DNA of 27,211 nucleotides from CAZTHL01 sp964613585 (GTDB lineage: Bacteria; Pseudomonadota; Alphaproteobacteria; DSM-16000; Inquilinaceae). The translations under genes were made by a program, and so were the position numbers. The notes below the pieces were generated by a model. The model searched no databases. It saw only the letters and a list, made by a program, of their open reading frames with translations, and was not told the DNA's origin. The DNA lies in contig CAZTHL010000052.1 in assembly GCA_964613585.1 (NCBI GenBank), forward strand, positions 1 to 27,211. Direction: 5' to 3'. Positions 23,915-27,211 of this stretch are shown here, one piece after another. Position 1 is the stretch's first letter; every line of letters starts with the position of its first letter.

Positions 23915-24183
23915 GGCCCGCGCCGGCTGCCCCGGCCGAGTCCCTGGCGCTGCGCCGGTCGGCCGGAGCGGCGCGCGGCCCGAATCGCCGGAGGCGACGA
24001 CCGGCAGCGCGGACCCTTCCCCTCGGTCCCCGCGGGACCATATGACCGCCGGGTCGTCGGGCCGGCTCCGTCCCGCCCCGGGCCCGGCGCACCCGACCAG
24101 GTCATGGCAAGCTCTTCCTCGATCCGGCCGGCCATGGTGCTATAACGCGCCGGGTGGCGAAGGCGTGCCGGGAGCCGATCCGC
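23842..24183. other. spacer between the 77-residue gene and tRNA-Leu
   Basis: This 342-nt stretch begins with the hairpin repeats and ends with a possible promoter for the tRNA at 24138-24146. Open frames on the minus strand are Arg/Ser-rich readings of the repeats and are not supported. Confidence 0.6.
24138..24146 (+). promoter_or_regulatory. possible extended -10 promoter of tRNA-Leu
   Basis: TGCTATAAC is an extended -10 element (TG-N-TATAAT with one change), 38 nt before the tRNA. No good -35 is seen at normal spacing. Confidence 0.4.
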
Positions 24184-24268
24184 GCGGGCGTGGCGGAATT
24201 GGGAGACGCGCTGGATTTAGGTTCCAGTGACTTCGGTCGTGGGGGTTCGAGTCCCTTCGCCCGCACCA
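24184..24268 (+). tRNA. tRNA-Leu(TAG)
   Basis: The acceptor stem GCGGGCG (24184-24190) pairs with CGCCCGC (24258-24264), discriminator A, and CCA is encoded at 24266-24268. The anticodon stem is CTGGA/TCCAG with loop TTTAGGT, giving TAG. A long variable arm and 85-nt length fit a class II leucine tRNA. The T-arm has GTTCGAGTC. It precedes tig, an arrangement common in alphaproteobacteria. Confidence 0.96.
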
Positions 24269-24376
24269 GCCCGGCCGGGCCGCAGGGTCACGGCTCGGCC
24301 GTGGTGCCGCCGCATCGCCGGGCGCCGGATCGCGGCCGTGCAGCCAAGCCTTTTCACGACAGCAGGTTCGAGGCTT

Positions 24377-25906
24377 ATGGAGATCATTGAGACGAATGCC
24401 GACGGGTTGCGGCGGGAATTCAAGATCGTCGTGCCGGCGGCCAGGATTGAGGAGCAGCTCGAGCAGAAGCTGAAGGAGCTTGGCCGTCAGGTTCGGCTGC
24501 CCGGGTTCCGCCCCGGCAAGGTACCTGTCGGTCTTCTCCGCAAGCGCTTCGGCTCCTCGGTCCGCGGTGAGATCCTGGAGGAGACCGTCAACGAGAGCAC
24601 CAAGCAGACCATGACCGACCGGGGCATCCGGCCGGCCGGTGAGCCGAGGATCGAGGTGACCCGCTTCGATGAGGGCAGCGACCTCGAGTACACCCTGGCG
24701 GTCGAGACGCTGCCGGAGATCGAGCCGATCGACTTCAGCGGCCTGCAGCTCGAGCGGCTGCGCGCGGAAACCCCCGAGGAGGAGATCACCAAGTCGCTGG
24801 ATCGCCTGGCCGAGCTGCGTCAACGCTTCCAGCCGCCGGCGGAGCCGCGGCCGGCCAAGCCCGGCGATCAGGTCGTGATCGACTTCGCAGGCGAGATTGA
24901 TGGCGAAGCCGGCCCGGGAATGTCCGGCGAGGACCGGGAGGTGGTGCTCGGCTCCGGGACGCTCTTCGACGGCTTCGAGGACCAGCTCGTCGGTGCCGAG
25001 GCCGGAACGCAGCGGTCGGTCGGCGTCACCCTCCCCGAGGATTACGAGCGCGAGGATCTGCGCGGGCGGTCGGCCGTGTTCGAGGTCACGGTCAAGGAGG
25101 TGCGCGAGCCGGTCCCGACCGCCATCGACGACGAGCTCGGCAAGGAGTTCGGCTTCGAGGGGCTCGATCCCCTGAAGGAGGCGCTCCGCCAGCAGACCCA
25201 GATCGAGTACGACAAGGCCTCGCGGGCCCGCCTGAAGCGGGCGCTGCTCGATCGGCTCGCCGAGAATCACAGCTTCGCCGTGCCGCCGAGCATGGTCGAG
25301 GCGGAGTTCGAGGGGGTCTGGCATCAGGTCGAGGCGCGCCGCAAGCACCAGCAGGAGCATGCCCGCGGCGAGCATGCCGATCATGACCATGAGCATCATC
25401 ATGATCCGGAGCTCGACAAGCCCGAGGAGGAGCTGCGGGGGGAGTATCGGGAGATCGCGGAGCGCCGGGTCCGTCTCGGCCTGCTGCTCGCCGAGGTGGG
25501 CCGGCGCAACCATGTCGATGTTTCCCAGGGCGAGCTGACCCAGGCGATGCTGGCGGAGGCCCGGCGCTACCCGGGCCAGGAGCGGACGGTGCTGGAGTTC
25601 TTCCAGAAGAATCCGAAAGCTGCGGAGCAGCTGCGCGCGCCGCTGTACGAGGACAAGGTGATCGACCTGATCCTCGAGCTGGCCCAGGTGACCGAGCGGA
25701 CGGTACCGCCGGAGGAGTTGATGCGCGACCCGGAGGAGGACGGTGCCGGCGTGGCGTCGGCCGGGGAGCCGGAAGACTCCGCTCCGGCCGCGGACGCGGC
25801 GGCCGCCCCGGATCGGGCGCTGGCCGACGGCGGGCCGACCGGGCCGGAGGACGGCACGGCTTCGGCCCGCGGCAAGGCGCCCGAGCCGGACACGAAAGCC
25901 TCTTGA
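24377..25906 (+). CDS. tig: trigger factor, ribosome-associated chaperone
   Basis: This 509-residue protein meets nascent chains at the ribosomal exit. The N-terminal ribosome-binding domain (about 1-120) includes the signature GFRPGKVPVGLLRKRFG (the FRxGKxP motif). The FKBP-type prolyl-isomerase domain (about 150-240) has GDQVVIDFAGEIDG and GSGTLFDGFEDQLVGAEAG. The C-terminal SurA-like arm contains a His-rich insert, HQQEHARGEHADHDHEHHHD, residues 324-343 with eight His. The last about 70 residues are an Ala/Asp/Glu/Pro tail, so the protein is longer than the usual 430-450. The ATG at 24377 has GAGG 7 nt upstream; the open frame before it overlaps the tRNA. clpP and clpX follow. Confidence 0.95.
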   Translation: MEIIETNADGLRREFKIVVPAARIEEQLEQKLKELGRQVRLPGFRPGKVPVGLLRKRFGSSVRGEILEETVNESTKQTMTDRGIRPAGEPRIEVTRFDEGSDLEYTLAVETLPEIEPIDFSGLQLERLRAETPEEEITKSLDRLAELRQRFQPPAEPRPAKPGDQVVIDFAGEIDGEAGPGMSGEDREVVLGSGTLFDGFEDQLVGAEAGTQRSVGVTLPEDYEREDLRGRSAVFEVTVKEVREPVPTAIDDELGKEFGFEGLDPLKEALRQQTQIEYDKASRARLKRALLDRLAENHSFAVPPSMVEAEFEGVWHQVEARRKHQQEHARGEHADHDHEHHHDPELDKPEEELRGEYREIAERRVRLGLLLAEVGRRNHVDVSQGELTQAMLAEARRYPGQERTVLEFFQKNPKAAEQLRAPLYEDKVIDLILELAQVTERTVPPEELMRDPEEDGAGVASAGEPEDSAPAADAAAAPDRALADGGPTGPEDGTASARGKAPEPDTKAS

Positions 25907-26005
25907 AGGCGCACGCCGGATGCTTGATCTTCCTAATTCGCGAGACGGGCGGGTGGCCGACGTTCCGTTTTCCGCCGACGCGACCCCGGCCAAGCAGGAT
26001 CAGGT

Positions 26006-26635
26006 ATGACCAACCCCGCGGCGCCCACGAGCATGCTCGTCCCCATGGTCATCGAGCAGACCAACCGGGGCGAGCGGGCCTTCGACATCTATTCGAGGCT
26101 GCTCAAGGAGCGGATCGTGTTCCTGACCGGGCCGATGTACGACGAGCTGGCCAGCTTGATCTGCGCCCAGCTGCTGTACCTCGAATCGGAGAACCCCAGC
26201 AAGGACATCGCCTTCTACATCAACTCACCGGGCGGCATCGTGACCGCCGGGATGGCGGTCTACGACACGATGCAATACATCCGTCCCGACATCTCGACGG
26301 TGTGCGTCGGGCAGGCGGCGTCCATGGGGTCGCTGCTGCTGGCCGCCGGAGCGCCGGGCAAGCGCTACGCGCTGCCGAACAGCCGGGTGATGCTGCATCA
26401 GCCTTCGGGTGGCGCCCAGGGCCAGGCCGCGGACATCGAGATCCAGGCGCGCGAGATCCTGAAGCTGCGGCACCGGCTGAACGAGATCTATGTCAAGCAT
26501 ACCGGCCAGTCGCTGGACGTGATCGAACAGTCGGTCGAGCGAGACACCTTCATGTCGGCCGAGCAGGCGCAGTCCTTCGGGATTGTCGATCAGGTCGTCG
26601 AAAACCGGCCGACCGCGGCCGGGCCCGGCAAATAG
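26006..26635 (+). CDS. clpP: ATP-dependent Clp protease proteolytic subunit
   Basis: This 209-residue serine peptidase forms the double heptamer that degrades proteins fed by ClpX or ClpA. The catalytic triad is visible: Ser106 (GQAASMGS), His131 (VMLHQPSGG) and Asp180 (SVERDTF). The FYINSPGG loop (70-77) and the short propeptide region before VIEQTNRGERAFDIYSRLLKERI are standard. AGGATCAGGT stands just before the ATG. It lies between tig and clpX in the normal order. Confidence 0.97.
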   Translation: MTNPAAPTSMLVPMVIEQTNRGERAFDIYSRLLKERIVFLTGPMYDELASLICAQLLYLESENPSKDIAFYINSPGGIVTAGMAVYDTMQYIRPDISTVCVGQAASMGSLLLAAGAPGKRYALPNSRVMLHQPSGGAQGQAADIEIQAREILKLRHRLNEIYVKHTGQSLDVIEQSVERDTFMSAEQAQSFGIVDQVVENRPTAAGPGK

Positions 26636-26716
26636 GCCTGCGTAACAAAATGTTGATGCGCCCATGGTAGGAATTGTGGATGCTGCGCGAGCAGGGGCCC
26701 GGACGGCTGATTGCCA

Positions 26717-26747
26717 CTTGCTGAGCGCCCCTCGGTGACCATGTGCG
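26717..26747 (+). promoter_or_regulatory. possible heat-shock (RpoH) promoter of clpX
   Basis: CTTG at 26717-26720 is followed after 17 nt by ACCATGTGCG, which resembles the alphaproteobacterial RpoH -10 CYTATNTNNG with two mismatches. A hairpin (CGTCCCC/GGGGACG, 26762-26780) would lie in the leader. clp genes are commonly under RpoH. Confidence 0.35.
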
Positions 26748-26820
26748 TACAAGGGTGGCTGCGTCCCCATCGCGGGGACGGCGACGAGGCGGTCCCGGAG
26801 CGGGTTGGATCGGAGTCTAG

Positions 26821-27211
26821 ATGAGCAAATCCACCGGTGGAGACGCGAAGAACACGCTTTACTGCTCCTTCTGCGGCAAGAGCCAGCATGAGGTGCGCAA
26901 GCTGATTGCAGGGCCGACGGTGTTCATCTGCGATGAATGCGTCGAGCTTTGCATGGACATCATTCGCGAAGAGAACAAGACGACGCTTGTCAAGAATCGC
27001 GATGGCGTGCCCACCCCCCGCGACATTCAAAAGGTGCTGGACGACTATGTGATCGGTCAGGATCATGCGAAGCGGGTCTTGTCGGTGGCGGTACACAATC
27101 ATTACAAGCGTCTGGCCCATGGTCAGAAGAACGGCGATGTCGAGCTCGCCAAGTCGAACATCCTGCTGATCGGGCCGACCGGCTGCGGCAAGACGCTGCT
27201 GGCGCAGACGC
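26821..27211 (+). CDS. clpX: ClpX unfoldase, N-terminal part
   Basis: The first 130 residues of the AAA+ unfoldase that recognises substrates and feeds ClpP are present; the gene runs off the right edge. The N-terminal zinc domain has Cys15, Cys18, Cys37 and Cys40 (YCSFCGK and ICDECVELC). PRDIQKVLDDYVIGQDHAKRVLSVAVHNHYKR is the family-typical linker, and Walker A is GPTGCGKT (118-125). GGAG lies about 8 nt before the ATG. It is 185 nt downstream of clpP and may have its own promoter. Confidence 0.96.
   Translation, partial: MSKSTGGDAKNTLYCSFCGKSQHEVRKLIAGPTVFICDECVELCMDIIREENKTTLVKNRDGVPTPRDIQKVLDDYVIGQDHAKRVLSVAVHNHYKRLAHGQKNGDVELAKSNILLIGPTGCGKTLLAQT

Noticed and set aside
25903..26670. 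255-codon frame overlapping clpP
   Set aside because: It is clpP read in another frame; the catalytic triad is in the frame starting at 26006.
26762..26780. clpP terminator hairpin
   Set aside because: The CGTCCCC/GGGGACG stem is closer to clpX, lacks a T-tract, and more likely lies in the clpX leader.

Overview
The window is GC-rich chromosomal DNA. It most likely comes from an alphaproteobacterium, perhaps of a Rhodospirillales- or Geminicoccales-like lineage. The signs are a nnr(D/E)-tRNA-His / glnB-glnA neighbourhood, a tRNA-Leu-tig-clpP-clpX block, a phasin-like gene, LptD, ParE, and one alphaproteobacterial-type LexA box (GTTC-N7-GTTC). Genus and species cannot be assigned from the sequence. 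A run of exactly 100 N at 19334-19433, inside a repeat, shows that this is a scaffolded draft assembly.

Layout, left to right. (1) 1-771: a CRISPR array of 11 repeats (37 nt) and 10 spacers (36-38 nt), cut by the left edge, with no cas gene in view. (2) 875-2738, minus strand: sbtB then sbtA, a bicarbonate transporter of the cyanobacterial SbtA type with its PII-like partner, separated by 529 nt that contain a long stem-loop. (3) 2991-7860, minus: a tightly spaced pair for a SbcD/YhaO-like nuclease and a 1197-residue SbcC/YhaN-like ATPase. (4) 8235-8630, minus: a phasin-like protein. (5) 8850-13049, minus: lptD followed by an SLC13-type transporter with TrkA-C domains. (6) 13280-14722, minus: an RhlE-type DEAD-box helicase with a repeated C-terminal tail, divergent from an isochorismatase-family hydrolase at 14947-15489. 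(7) 15482-15755: the N-terminal remnant of an IS481-like transposase and short direct repeats. (8) 15813-18465, minus: parE with a lipoprotein gene 7 nt downstream. (9) 18629-19169: a 31-codon single-membrane-span ORF with a LexA box and a possible promoter, divergent from a small secreted protein. (10) 19649-21505, minus: glnB-glnA with a near-consensus sigma-54 promoter. (11) 21908-23841, plus: tRNA-His, bifunctional nnr, and a 77-residue conserved-looking protein that ends in 30-nt hairpin repeats. (12) 24184-27211, plus: tRNA-Leu, tig, clpP and the start of clpX.

How the genes work together. The glnB-glnA unit and its sigma-54 promoter form a standard nitrogen-control module. The sbtB-sbtA unit is the inorganic-carbon counterpart, so the window carries two different PII-superfamily regulators. 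tig, clpP and clpX are the usual nascent-chain folding and proteolysis set. The two observations most worth following are the putative SOS-controlled 31-residue membrane protein next to parE, which resembles in design, but is not shown to be homologous to, small SOS division inhibitors such as Caulobacter SidA, and the SbtAB pair, whose SbtB lacks the usual C-terminal redox loop. Nothing here amounts to a clearly new multi-gene system.
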